Assembly (NCBI GenBank): GCA_951640195.1
Contig: OX621168.1
Span: 1,798,001-1,862,000, forward strand
Reading direction: 5' to 3'
Source of the DNA: Porpolomopsis calyptriformis
Taxonomy: Eukaryota > Basidiomycota > Agaricomycetes > Agaricales > Hygrophoraceae
Length of the DNA stretch: 64,000 nt
A program made the position numbers and the translations under genes. This document shows positions 13,501-25,921 of the stretch, piece by piece. A model generated the notes under the pieces. The model was given only the letters and a program-made list of their open reading frames with translations, had not been told where the DNA came from and searched no databases. Each line of letters starts with the position of its first letter. Position 1 is the first letter of the stretch.

Positions 13501-14125
13501 CGTCGGCTTTGGTGTCCCAAATAGCCTCAGCTAGCACAGGGACAATTTCGGGCATGAGACGGGCGGTCTGGACGGGTGCGCTTGCAACGAGCTGGTTAAG
13601 AACGAGGAGGGAACCAGTCTTAATTTGCCATTTCCCGGCAGTTTTGATTTGGCGAAGCAGAGTAGGGAGCAACAAGGCAGTTGCCCAGGGGTTCATCGCC
13701 ATAACGTACTCTCTTACTGCCTCGACGGCCGCTGTCCTGACAGCGGGCACCTTGTCAGCGAAAGTATCGAGAAGAGAGGCATATATGCCCGAGTCTATAA
13801 ACGTGGGTTCCAAGGATTTCACGGCGCCCGACTTGGCAAGGAAAGAAATAGCTTGGAGGGCACCCTCGCGGGTAGCGGGCGATTTTTTGTCGGCAAGAGC
13901 CTTGATCACAGCTTGCTGGAACCCGATAGATTCGAGTGCTGCAGGACCGTCTTTTTGGGCCACAGTAGCCAGGGATTGAGCGGCCGATTCGCTAATTGAT
14001 TTGTCGGCAAGGAAAAGTGTTGAAACATCTATTGGGCCATCATCGAAAGCGGGTGTGGTACCAGACTTGATCATGGGAGAAGTAACCGCGTTGGTGGTAG
14101 TAGTGGTAGTGATAACAGCAGGCAT
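10512..14125 (-). CDS. TEF3: Translation elongation factor 3
   Basis: Fungal elongation factor 3, a ribosome-bound ATPase that helps eject tRNA from the E site. The start [11 protein letters not shown] at 14125 is followed by HEAT-type repeats (for example [19 protein letters not shown] and [20 protein letters not shown]). The first ABC domain has Walker [15 protein letters not shown], signature [15 protein letters not shown] and Walker [13 protein letters not shown]. The second has a [16 protein letters not shown] Walker A, an inserted chromodomain-like segment ([34 protein letters not shown]), signature [16 protein letters not shown] and HIMCLDEPT. The C-terminus is Lys/Arg-rich and ends EVTDDEL. 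Several 45-70 bp introns interrupt it, including one with a poly-T tract near 13240. Animals lack this protein. It is intact. Confidence 0.97.
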
Positions 14126-14658
14126 GTTTGGTGTCTTGAGGTAGGGGTGAGGTAGCGTACGCAGCAATGTACCTCCAAACTCACCTCAAAAGTTGTGCAG
14201 TGAGAGGAAAGTCTATGGTCTATGTTTGCAAGTAGCAAGATACAAAAAAGACTCTAAATCTATGATTTGCGAAAGCCTGTTGGGTTGTCAGAAAAGCGCC
14301 GTCGTCGACACGATGAAAAAACGGGACGTGCCTCTATTCGTGAAGACGGAATCGAGAAAGAAAAGGGAAAGAACGAGTAAACACAAAATAAGGTTTGGTG
14401 GATTTTATACCATTATCGGAGTATGAAATTTCATCCAGTGTGGCTGATCGTTTCCAACAGAGATGTGTCAATGAAATCCTTTGGATTTAATGTACTGTAC
14501 CATCCTACTCCAAGCCAAGGATCGTGAACCGGGTGGGAGGGGTGTTGCCGCATCATGAGGATGCGTCAACGCACCTGCGTCTGGTAGTACTTGCGAAAAA
14601 CGTTGGTTACACACATTCGTCCAACATCACAGACACAGCATTTACTCAAATCACAAAT
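14126..14658. other. Intergenic region between EF3 and V-ATPase subunit a
   Basis: A 533-bp spacer holding the EF3 promoter and the 3' end of the V-ATPase gene. I see no coding frame with protein-like content and no clear TATA box. Confidence 0.5.
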
Positions 14659-17600
14659 TCACCCTTCTACCTCCGAATGGGCAAAACTAAATGGCGTGAA
14701 TGGCTACGCGGATTTTCACGAACGTGCGATTAGGACCAAGAAGCGCCCATAAACACGAATCACTCACGTAGCCCCTGCCCTCGTAATGCTTGCTGTTCGA
14801 TTCTACCCAATGCAAACGCAGCGCGTGCAAAAATGCAGACAGGCCCTTTGATATCAATGAATCAGTATCTCGACACGTTCCTCGTTCGTAATCACTCGCC
14901 TCTATTACACAGAGCACCGCCACGGTAATCGAAAGCCATTGAACGGCCATTATACCAAGACCAATGTATCCCATCAAGGTAGACGCGTCGAGGAAGGGCC
15001 CGATTGTCATGGACCATAGCACTTCGGACAGCTGAGAATGGGCTAACGAGAGGGCCCAAAGACGAAGATACGAGGCAGTGTGTGATATGCAACCCAGACA
15101 AAATTCAATGGTGTGAATAATTTGGTGAATTAACGTTTCACTAAAATCGTGGTGTTCCTGAAGTGATGCAAGTGAGCGCTCACGCATTCAAAAAGCGAAA
15201 GAATGTTCATACGTGTTCTTCATCGCCATCTTCTACGATGGCCCTTCCATCTCCTTCCTCCTCCGCCTCTAGGGTACCGTCCGAGCTGTCACGCGGCCCT
15301 CCAGTGTTGAGGCCAATGTAGCCTTGCGCACGAATCTTCTTGATCTCCTTCCATTGGAAGTATGGTTTGACACAAAGTAACCATGGTACACACACGAACG
15401 CTGTTATTAGAAGGGCGACCTGGACGAAACTCTGTCCACGGTAAAGCTGGGTCTGGGGATCAACTTCACCCGGCGAGAGAAACATCATGATAAGCATGTT
15501 CAAGAGCGAAGGCGGTTGTGTTGGAGATTTGCTCCAGTCCACAGTCCATTTATATAAAATGCAGACGACCAAATAGCCGAAGATCGATTGCAAGAAAACC
15601 ATTTGGGGGACCAAGTTGGCCCATATGTCCAATGGACGCTTGAAGTGAATGTGATTGGGGAGTTGCAGACAAAGTGCAAAAGTCATCTGGGAAAGAAAGG
15701 TAAAAAAAATATGTATACGTACAACCAGAACAGCACTTACGTGGGCGACACCCAGGACGATCGACATTTTCATCTTGTACGAATTAGTAAAAGTGAGTGC
15801 GTTTTCTGATCCATGCCATGCCGGATCTACGCCGAAGGGGTATGTATGACCGTTGGGAACAGCCACGATCGTCCCGTTTCCTTGCTCAGGGAATGTCCAT
15901 CCCGAATGCCACAAGTGAAGTGATTTAGAGAATATGTCGTTGTAGATAAGGCCAGTATACATGGAGAAAAGGCCCATGAGAAGAATAATATAGCGTCCGC
16001 TGGGCGAAAGAGACGTAGTCGTAATTAGAGGGTGATCAGTGGAAGGACAAGCCTGACAACTTACAAAAAGAATTGTCCCGAGATCTTCGGTAAACATTGG
16101 AACGTTAGTTTACTAGAGATAAGAGAAAAAAAGTGGAATAATTTACCTCGCCAAGTTTAGCCTTCGCCAGCTTCCTCTCGGCCAAAATCATGTAGAGGGC
16201 GGCAAGGAAAATAATGAATCCATGTCCGATGTCTCCGAACATGACAGCAAAAAGGAACGGAAAGGTGATGATAGCGAACAGACCCGGGTTAACTTCCTGA
16301 TACGTCGCAATTCCGTAACTATCCATGATCGTCTGAAAGCCCTCCGTGAACTTGTTCGTCCGGAAGAACGTGGGCGGTGTCTTGTTCGTCCGAAGCTCGT
16401 GAAGAATCGGAGAAACAGTGGTGCCTGACTCCTCCTTTAGTAGAATGGTCAGCTAGACTTGAGAAGCGGTGGAATGGGAAAACTTACTGTAGCATGTCGC
16501 AACGCCAGTTGAATTTTTACGACATCCCTAGTGGGACACCACCCCTCAGATATGAGAGTTTTCCTCCGCACATCAAAATTGAACAGATTAAGAGTCTCAT
16601 AAATGAGTTTCTCTTTCCTGACTACATCCTCCCAGCTAGCGAGATGCTCGCCGATTCGTACAAGTTCAGTGCGGCGACTCATACGAGTGTTGTACAGCAC
16701 AGTATTCAGATCCTCCAAGCGGGCAGTCACCTCCCTAAGGGAATCGGAACGCCTATCGGCGTTGGCATCAATGGGATAGAGCGTAGCGCCCATCGACTCT
16801 GCAACTTTGCGAATTTTTGCGAGGAGAACGTCTCCATGCGCAAAGATGATGAAAACGTCCTTACGTGTCTCATCACCAGTAGCAGGGTCGACGAAAGGCT
16901 CGACGATGTCGATGTGGTTCATGTAGAGATTACCGCGGAGAACACGCCATAAAACTCGTTCAAACGTGGATACACGGGAACGTTCGATCGTTCCGGCAAC
17001 AAACCTAGCAAACGGCTGAGTGTCATACTATTCGAGAGTGAATACCAAAACGCACTCGAGGTCGAACTGAACACTAGACGTGGTGAATTGGTTCTCGCGA
17101 TCGGTATGTTGAAGAAGGGGTGCTGAGCTGTCGTCAAATGAGCTCCTGATATCGCTGCGCTGTTCTTGCGCCTGGACGCAGGGTGAACCAAACCGACGGT
17201 ATCCAGTTCGACCAAAACACATACCTTCTCAAAGAATACTGCCGTCTCGCGCAACACATGACGAGCTTCGACGAGCTCTTTGTGTTTCTCCGTCAAGTTC
17301 TGGTATCCGCTGTTCATCTGGTGCAACCGTGCTTCATGCTCGGCGAGAGTGACATCCAGTTCGTCAATGGTCTGCGCCGCTCGAGGCCCAACGGTGGTCA
17401 ATGGCGCTGAATCGTAGAGAGGGCGAATGTGAACCTCGTCCTTCTCCTTCTCTATCTGATTCGAAAAGAAGCGAACCCGACGAGCCATTTCATCGATGCG
17501 ACGAATCTCGCCAACGAACGATCTTTGAAAAGGGTTGACACTAGGATTTAACTGTAGCCAACAAACAAAAGATCAAATAGCGACACCGATTTTTGACGGA

Positions 17601-17789
17601 GGTAACATACGTCTTTGAATTGAACGTCACCGAGCTCGCCTAGTTCTGCAACTGTGTCGTGGGCAACTTCTGTGGGGACAAAGAGTTGAATCAAGCTCAT
17701 CTGCTCCGAACCTGGAGAATCTCAGACGACGATTTCCGGGCAGAAGACGAAGGAAACCTACGCAACGGGCTGGGATAATCTCCAGCCAT
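14659..17789 (-). CDS. VPH1: V-type proton ATPase subunit a
   Basis: The large membrane subunit of the V0 sector of the vacuolar H+-ATPase, which forms the proton half-channels against the c-ring. The start exon (17789) encodes [10 protein letters not shown]; a short intron joins it to [20 protein letters not shown]. The cytosolic arm includes [20 protein letters not shown] and a coiled coil. The membrane half has [39 protein letters not shown] and [19 protein letters not shown], which contains the essential proton-translocation arginine. The last exon gives [15 protein letters not shown] before the stop at 14659. An acidic Glu/Asp-rich loop (near 15210-15300) lies before the last helices. 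Only one V-ATPase a gene is in the window, so whether it is the Vph1 (vacuole) or Stv1 (Golgi) isoform is not decided. Confidence 0.97.
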
Positions 17790-17937
17790 TGTGGTGTTGT
17801 GTGTGGAAGGGAGGAAAGCAAGTGTATTGATCGCTTTTGGAAAGTGGCGGCGCAGCTACTCTAAAAAACGCTCTACTCTAAATGCTTTTCTTTGACCTCA
17901 AAGCCTCGAGGAAGGCATGAATACTTGCTACTCGACT

Positions 17938-19522
17938 TTTGAGCTTTTTCCCTTTTTCAGTTCTCGGACATCACCCGCCAACCACAACGCAGAGAACAAG
18001 AAGAACCCTACACTCGTACTGATCGCACCGGCGTAGTATGGCCATGCAGCACTCAGGAAGCGTGGATATCCATCGTGCCGAGGAGGAGCTACCGCAACTG
18101 TGGTAGAGCTATGCAGATGGGTATATCTGGAAAACGAAGTGATGAAATGAAAAGGAAAAGTGAACGGGAGAAGGCTACAGACCCTTTTCGCTTATAGTCA
18201 ATGACAAACTTGAAGACACCGTGTCTATCTGGAACGCGGAATGTGACTGAGTACTGACCCAAGGACCCCACTACGGGGCGGAGTGCGGTGCGGATATGTG
18301 GGTCAAGCATGGTAAATTCGAGCTGGAGATCTGTAATATCAGAAAAAGGTTCCCATATCGATAATCGGGGGTTATAACGCGAGATGTTTGCTGTGTAAAC
18401 CTGCCAAGTCCGTGTCAAAGAGGCAAGAATTCGATAGAGTCGACTCACCATCTGGTCATTCGTGGTGTATAGCTCACGTGGGGTTGTCTCGTCGACTAGA
18501 TGGTGCGTGGTATTATCGATCCGAAGGACAAGGGACTCTTGGAACGTCCAAGCCGTAACATCTCGAGCGAATTGCTTGTTGCCGGATTGAACACCTCTAC
18601 GTAAAGGCTTGAATTGAACACGATCAAAAGGAAAAAGCTAGACACACATTGATACCTCTTTCTTCATAAACTCGTCGCTGAAAACGTCTACACCGCCGAC
18701 CCACATAGCGCGGGCTCCACCGCGGGCCTGAAATCCGGTAGCGACGCCAAGCTGGCTGCCTGCCCATAGGCCTTCTCCGCCCTTCTCCGCAGCATCAACT
18801 ATGGCATCAGCACCGGAGTCTGAGCTCGAATCCGCCGCGAAGCTCTCTGAGGGAGCGTGTAAAACAGGAACAAGGAAGGGGTTGAGACCGAATGCATGAG
18901 GGATGCCGGAGAACCAGACTGGGGACGAAGTTGACTGGAGGATTGGATGGGACTTTGGGGGTTCGATCGGCATAACGGTGAGTGGGGTGTCTCTCTTGGG
19001 GAAGTGGGAAATGAGAGGGGTGTTGGGTGGCGGAAGGATAAGGGAAAATTCGGAAGCCAGAGATGTAAGAGGAGTTTGTTTGGGCCCGAGGGCGACAAGA
19101 AGGTTGGAATTGGTGGACAAAAGCGAGACCAGCGATTGGGGGGTTATGTCTGATGGGTATGCTAGACGGAAGGAGATGAGAAGCGAGAGTTGGAAGAGAA
19201 TCAGAGTGCTGACATTTAGATTCGGGGGCGAAGAAAATGACATGTGCGAAAGAAGGAATGTCGTCTTCAAGCATCAACGGATGTGACTCCTTCGTTGTGC
19301 GGAATGTAAGATTGTATCCTTGCTCTGAAGAGAGGCTTGAATGCTGCGATTGAGCTGTTTGAGAGGCAACACACCTTGCAAGTCATTGAAAAAGATGGAA
19401 AATTTATCTTTTTGAAGGTTTGGGTCGAGAACGACGAGGACCGAACGACCTGTGCTAGACTTTGCCAGCAATAGACTTGGTATTGCGAATATTGAGAGCA
19501 AGAGGACCCATAGCGAACGCAT
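17938..19522 (-). CDS. WBP1: Oligosaccharyltransferase 48 kDa subunit (OST48/WBP1)
   Basis: An essential non-catalytic subunit of the ER oligosaccharyltransferase that N-glycosylates nascent proteins. A signal peptide (LWVLLLSIFAIPSLLLA) starts at 19522. RSVLVVLDPNLQKDKFSIFF, DIPSFAHVIFFAPESK, ITPQSLVSLLSTNSNLLVAL and MWVGGVDVFSDEFMKKE follow, then NKQFARDVTAWTFQES and the lumenal NISRYNPRLSIWEPFSDIT. The C-terminal TM (AAWPYYAGAISTSVGFFLFS) ends in a short Lys-rich cytosolic tail, ELKKGKSSKVE, typical of ER retention. At least five introns are present. The start lies 213 bp from the oppositely oriented adenylate kinase start, so the two probably share a divergent promoter. Confidence 0.93.
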
Positions 19523-20683
<1,161 letters not shown>

Positions 20684-20873
20684 AGGCTATTGGTGTCCTA
20701 CAGTCGTGCTTGTGGGCTAATATATCTTCTTCGAGACTGATGAAGGGAGTTCACTGCTACGTTTAGACACGAAACGCAAAGAGCGGTGCTCATCATTAAT
20801 GACTACAAGGAATTAAATTCCGTTTCGAGTACAAGCTGTGAGGAAAGAATGACACTCGCAGCTCTACTGCCAA

Positions 20874-20896
20874 CCATCAGGCTACGAGCCTGATGG
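20874..20896. repeat. Perfect hairpin downstream of ADK1
   Basis: CCATCAGGCT and AGCCTGATGG form exact 10-base inverted arms around a 3-base loop (ACG). It lies 190 bp past the ADK1 stop, in non-coding DNA. It may be a transcript 3'-end structure or the remnant of a small element. No target duplication is visible. Confidence 0.6.
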
Positions 20897-21244
20897 CCGA
20901 AATTCGATACCGGCATCGCAAGTTATTTTTCCTGGACAACAAGGATTGCAGAGCATGCCTGGGTGCTGTTTGACAGTTAACCTGACGTTTGAGACAGCTG
21001 GAATGGTGTGCCTGGCTATAGATGAAGTATAAAGCAGTCCCTTCCTCCTGCTGGAAGTGCATCTCACTTCCCCGGTAAGTGCTTCAGCAACGACTCTCCG
21101 CTATACTTAATGTCCTTCAGGATAAGGTATTATCGTGAATTCGGAAACCCAACCTACATCCTCCCTACATATTTCGTGAGCTTCACTGGTAATCTGCATG
21201 TCTGCTTACCTGACATATATACGCGTTCTCAAGCAGCGTAAGCC

Positions 21245-21448
21245 ATGACACACCCCGATGTCAAATATTCGTGCACACACACCGTAACCTCGCGCAAAAC
21301 CGGCAGCGGGGTTATACACACCGGACTTAAATGCCCCTCCTGTGCCCATACCACCGTTGTCAAAGCCGAAGAAATCTTACGCAAAGCTGAAGCTAAAGTG
21401 CGCGATGCGAAGAACGCCCTCCAGGCAGCTCGCGATTTGGTGCATTAA
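21245..21448 (+). CDS. Small hypothetical protein, possible Cys-pair zinc site
   Basis: A 67-codon frame beginning MTHPDVKYSCTHTVTSR. A CPSCAHT cysteine pair follows SCTHT, and the C-terminal half is a predicted helix (KAEEILRKAEAKVRDAKNAL). A plausible intron in the 5' leader (GTAAGT near 21075 to TTCAG near 21120) suggests a spliced transcript. The composition looks coding, but no family is recognised. It could be the last exon of a longer gene. Confidence 0.45.
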   Translation: MTHPDVKYSCTHTVTSRKTGSGVIHTGLKCPSCAHTTVVKAEEILRKAEAKVRDAKNALQAARDLVH

Positions 21449-21534
21449 ATCACTGGTTCCGGACGAACATGCTGCCCAACTGAATATAACACGTACATAT
21501 GCGCATGCTGAAATATAGCAATGAACACTTTCAG

Positions 21535-22905
21535 TACCCCATCGTGTGGTGGCCCAATTCAAGGAAATCTCATGCGACAAAAAAACATCTCTGAGATCTG
21601 TGGCATATATTAATAAAAATATGGGGAACTAGAAGAATGCACACCTCAATAACGGACTCGATATTCTCTGAAATACCGGTATGTCTTCAGCTTTAGCATT
21701 GCGATAACGAGAGGTGATCCCGATATCATCATCGGCTCTGAGCACTATGATGTTTCCGCGCCAGTTGAGAGGAGCATCCATGTTCCTTATGCAGAGATTA
21801 GGTTTTGAGCCATCGATCAGAAAGTTATCGTTCCAAATGATCCTCAGTGTGTGACCGAGACGAGTGCCGTCTGCGAGCCTAGTGAGAGGGTAAAAGCGAT
21901 GGTGGTCGGGTATCCATGCCTCTATGTGGATGTTGTGATCAAGGAGTCCAGGATACTCATCGCTGGGTTCAAGCTCGTAAGGCACTTTGATTATACGAGG
22001 GGACACCTCATCGACAGGAAGGAGGATTGCATCGACTTCAAGCATCCCACCATTGCGGGGGGTTATTTTCCGCTGCATGACAATGGCGTTTGTGTCGAGG
22101 CCAATCCTAGAAGACTTCTCAGTCGCAAGGGTGACGATGAGCCTACAAATTACAAACAGCGGCAATGTGCTCTTCGGAGCAATAGTAGGTTTCCTTGCAA
22201 CGAGAACATCTCTTGTAGGTGAGTTCACCACAGACGCGGCAGGGAATGGCTTCGGGCGGTAGCCAGTCCATGGTGAGAGCCTGGAGCGTTGGAGATATTT
22301 CTTGCAGAATAGAGGGCGTCCAGCCGGCCTATGGGCAAATATATGTGGCCGTAGAGTAGGCAGTCTGGGGGGGCAGATAAGCACCCAACTCAACCCGATA
22401 AAGGTTTTTTTGCGGCGTCTCTCACCGCGAGTGTTCACCCTCTCGCCTGCTAGCCCTCCTCCTGTCCCTCGGGCCTACAAGGTTGTCCATACACCTTGAA
22501 GCGGTCTAATGTAACTCTGAAGAGTCGCGACGCCGCAAAGCCTGAACTTTTCACTGCGTCAATAGGCTTTCACTGTCATTGTCCTGGTGTTCCTACTTTG
22601 CAGGCAATGATGCCACCATGTTTAAAGAGATCAAACGATCTCCTCAACTAACATGATCCCATGAGCTCCATTCGTTTCGCAAAGTCTGGGGGTGAGAATG
22701 AGGTAGTGGCTTACACCATCGGATCCATATATTTTTCGTCATCCTTGACAAACCTGGTTCCCACACTCATCGTCGCTCTGGTCAATGTAGATGATGTCGC
22801 ATTGTTGATCTGATAGCGAGTCGATGCGTAGACCTCTTGAGCATATGGCTGTCACCTCTCCTGATTTAAACAGAGAATGCAGGGTCACAATAAAAATATT
22901 CTGAG
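21535..22905. repeat. Segmental duplication, copy 1
   Basis: This stretch aligns by eye with about 24163-25318 in the same orientation. It includes the frameshifted MYND gene, its 3' flank (for example GAACATCTC-type words around 22200) and 5' flank (for example CATGATCCCATGAGCTCC near 22650). Copy 1 carries about 236 extra bases (roughly 22272-22507) just upstream of the MYND start. Boundaries are approximate. Confidence 0.75.
21646..22271 (-). pseudogene. Broken MYND-finger protein copy
   Basis: Paralogue of the intact gene at 24273-24905. Exon 1 (22271-22158) encodes [19 protein letters not shown] and the zinc-finger core CSRCKETYYCSEEH. A 51-bp intron (22157-22107) has the same borders as in the other copy. 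In exon 2 there is one extra base in the C-rich stretch near 22050-22062. This shifts the frame and gives a stop at 22040-22038, before the body ([19 protein letters not shown]). Near the 3' end about ten bases found in the other copy are missing, which destroys the ending [10 protein letters not shown]. Two independent lesions favour a pseudogene. The body itself otherwise remains open, so the loss may be recent. Confidence 0.7.
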
Positions 22906-23275
22906 TCAGGGGATTGGGAAGGCCCAGTTGGGTGGGGGGAAATGAGTCGTAGAAAGGATGGCGTCACTGCTGGTAATACAAGATGCGTTGCTATTCGTGA
23001 TGGAAATGGTTGGTCGTGCTTTCCCTGAGTTAGGGTGACTGGATGAAGAATAGGTGACAAGATAGAAGACCTCTGCTGACGAAGGAAAATAGGTGAACAC
23101 ATTACAAGAAAATCATTGGGAACGACGAGCAGTGGTGTCTACGCCAGCAGTGGGGGTGATCGTGATCGTAGGAGATTAAAGCGCATATGTCACATGACTT
23201 TACTTGAAAAAGACTATACAACATCATGCATAGCCATCTCGCGGAAAGTGACCGCCTGCGCTCGAGTCTGACACT

Positions 23276-23961
23276 ATGGAGCTCGTTCTGCTCAGAAATG
23301 ATGCTTTAAACACCATCCTCGCCAATCCAGAAGGGCAGGCGATTTATAGAGTCACATCTGCATGCACCTTCTCGAGACAAGAAACGACCATCAGCCGCAT
23401 CCCACCCATTCATTATGATGTATCAACTTACGGAGGAGCTTTGGTTTATGGGGGGGATCCTGCGTTCCCAAACATGGCAGCAATTGCGCAGATCCGTTAC
23501 CAAATTATTCAGCCCGATATGTTGACCTACAAGGGTGTTGAAATGCCAATGAAGAGATATCTCACATCGGAGAGCTCTTGGGTCATGTGAGTGACTGAAC
23601 GAAATATATGGCAGAACTCTTCACTCACGGTTGCGTAGGCGTTACACATTCACTGCTTCTGACGGACGTTCGTACAAGTGGGTTAGCGGAGGATTTGCTT
23701 GCAGGTTACAAGTAAGCATGACCCCTCCATCCATACATTCACTTAACTTATCATCCCCCAATCACGTCCCTTGCATAGCTCGAATTGAATGATGGATCCA
23801 AAACACCAATTGCGTTCCTCCAGAAATCCAATGGAGGGATATTCGGAATGAGACTAAGAGTGTCACTCCAGATCCTGCCTGAAGGGATACATATCATCGA
23901 CGATATCATTATAACGTTCTTGTATCTCTACAAGTTACTCAAGGACCAGTTAAGCAACTGA
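23276..23961 (+). CDS. DUF6593-like protein
   Basis: A three-exon gene lying between the two MYND copies. It starts MELVLLRNDALNTILANPEG with QAIYRVTSACTFSRQETTIS, then RYQIIQPDMLTYKGVEMPMK, RYTFTASDGRSYKW (exon 2) and LRVSLQILPEGIHIIDDIII plus TFLYLYKLLKD (exon 3). This arrangement (N-terminal x-x-N-x-x-x-T, GxxYxxxTP/A, G-x-x-MPxxxxL, FTxxDGxxYKW, xDxIIxTFxYxEKLR) is that of the large agaricomycete DUF6593 family, whose function is unknown. Introns begin GTGAGT and GTAAGC. No lesions are seen. Confidence 0.75.
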
Positions 23962-24162
23962 GAATCCTTATCAGAAAAGAGCATTGAATATTATTGTACA
24001 GTAGTATGGCAGTCGTCAGGTATATGATATCAATTTTATGGGCTGGACATCGCAATGGCATCGTCTGCACGGCTCAAGCCAAATGCTCAGTCTACCCCTT
24101 CTCACAGCACATCTCATAGACTGATCACCGGTCTACCAGTACTGTGTTTCTACTTTGACAGC

Positions 24163-25318
24163 GCCCCATTATGTGGTGACCTAGTCCAGGAAAATCGTAC
24201 ACGACAAAGAAACATCTCTGAGATCTATGGCATATATTAATTAAAATATGGGGAATAAGAAGAGTGCACACCTCAATGACTGGCACCATATTCTCTGAAA
24301 TACCGCCTTATATGCGGTATGTCCTCAGCTTTAGCATCGTAATAACGAGAGGTGACCCAGACATCATCATTGGCTCTGACCACTATGATGTTTCCGCACC
24401 AGTTGTGAGGAGCATTCATGCTTCTTACGCAGAGGTTAGGTTTTGAGCCATCGATTAAAAAGTTATCGTTCCAAATGATCATCAACGTGCGACCAAGAGG
24501 AGTGCCATCTATGAACCCAGTGAGAGGGTAAAAGCGATGGTTGGGCATCCACGCCTCTGTGTGGATGTTGTGATTGGTGATACCAGGATATTCATCGCTG
24601 GGTTCAAGCTCGTAAGGCACTTTGATCATACGAGGCGACACCTCATCCACAGGAAGAAGGATTGCATCGACTTCAAGCATCCCACTATCGGGAGGGTTGT
24701 TTTCCGCTGCACGACAATGGGGTTTGTGTCGAGGCCAATCCTAGAAGATTTTTCAGTCGCAAGGGTGAAGACGAGCCTCGAAATTACAAACAGCGGCAAT
24801 GTGTTCTTTGGAGCAATAGTAGGCCTCCTTGCAACGAGAACATCTCTTGTAGGTGAGTTCACCACAGACGCGACAGGGAATAGCATCGGGTGGGGGTGAG
24901 TCCATAATATAACTCTGTCAAGTTGCAGCGCCGCAAAGCCTGACCTTTCACTGTGTCAATAGGCTTTCGCCGTCATCGTCGGCTATCTCCTGGTAAAAGT
25001 TCCCAAACACCCTCCCGGAGATCACACTTCACAGGCAATAATGTTACCACGTTCAAAGAAATCAGATGATCTCCTCAACTAACATGATCCCATGAGCTCC
25101 ATTCGTTCCGCAAAGTCTGGAGCATCTTGGAGGTGAGAATGAGGTAATGGCTTACACCATTGGAGCCAAATATATTTCGCCGTTCTTGACAGACCTGATC
25201 CTACAGTCATCGCAGAAATGTGTCGCATCGTTGATCTGTCCGCGAATCGATGCACAGATCATGCCGCCTCTAGCCTGATTTAAACGGAGAATGCAGTGTT
25301 ATAATGGAAACACTCTGA
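24163..25318. repeat. Segmental duplication, copy 2
   Basis: Aligns by eye with about 21535-22905 in direct orientation, with about 1.2 kb of shared DNA and many substitutions and small indels. It holds the intact MYND gene. The two copies are about 1.3 kb apart. Confidence 0.75.
24273..24905 (-). CDS. MYND zinc-finger protein
   Basis: Two exons (24905-24792 and 24740-24273) separated by a 51-bp intron give 193 residues. The N-terminus is a complete MYND finger: C-R-V-C, C-S-R-C, Y-Y-C-S-K-E-H, then across the splice DWPRHKPHC, which supplies the last zinc ligands. The body has [53 protein letters not shown] and the end [14 protein letters not shown], as in many agaricomycete MYND proteins. 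MYND fingers bind proline-rich partners; the partner here is unknown. The splice is supported by restoration of the finger, and the frame is open throughout. Confidence 0.82.
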
Positions 25319-25921
25319 TATTTCATGCGTGAAGGAAGCGGTCTGGGCATCGATCCCAACTAAAAGAAAGGTGAACAAGGTGGACTTTTAAACTATGAAC
25401 TGGACTGCCCTGAGAGTGCTCCAAAGAGTCGAGTAATAGGGTGATGCTGCCATACTCCAAAGTCTCATAAGGCCGGAGACAAAGTGCCGGTATGTTAGGA
25501 AGAACAGGTGTTTTATAACGACCAAAGTGAAAAAGGAATGTGTTGCCCGTGTAGAAACTGTCGAGACGAGTTGTATATAAAATAAATGTCGGCTTGCCGA
25601 TAACCAACCTTACTACTTGAGATCAGAGGCATTTACAAATGCATCTAGGACTCAATCCAATTTCCTCAGTTTCAATTACCGGGCGAAAGGGTTGTTCCTC
25701 CGGAGTCACTTGTCAAGGTTCCCGTAAAATAGGTTATGAAGCGGTGTGTCTTGGGCACCGCATCTGATCTAGAGGGACAATGCATCTTGCACAAAGCAAA
25801 TGAAAGCAGTGAAGTTGCCGACCATTATTGGGTGATATATGAACGATTACGGCATCTTTCGGTCAGCCTCGAAGGCTCCACTGTGGCGCATTCTTCAGGT
25901 TCAGGCCAGGCATGCTCGTCA

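Noticed and set aside
21629..22438. A continuous minus-strand open frame of 269 codons
   Set aside because: Its first half reads through the MYND exon and intron in the wrong frame; it is open only because copy 1 has a one-base insertion. The matching intact gene shows the true exon structure.
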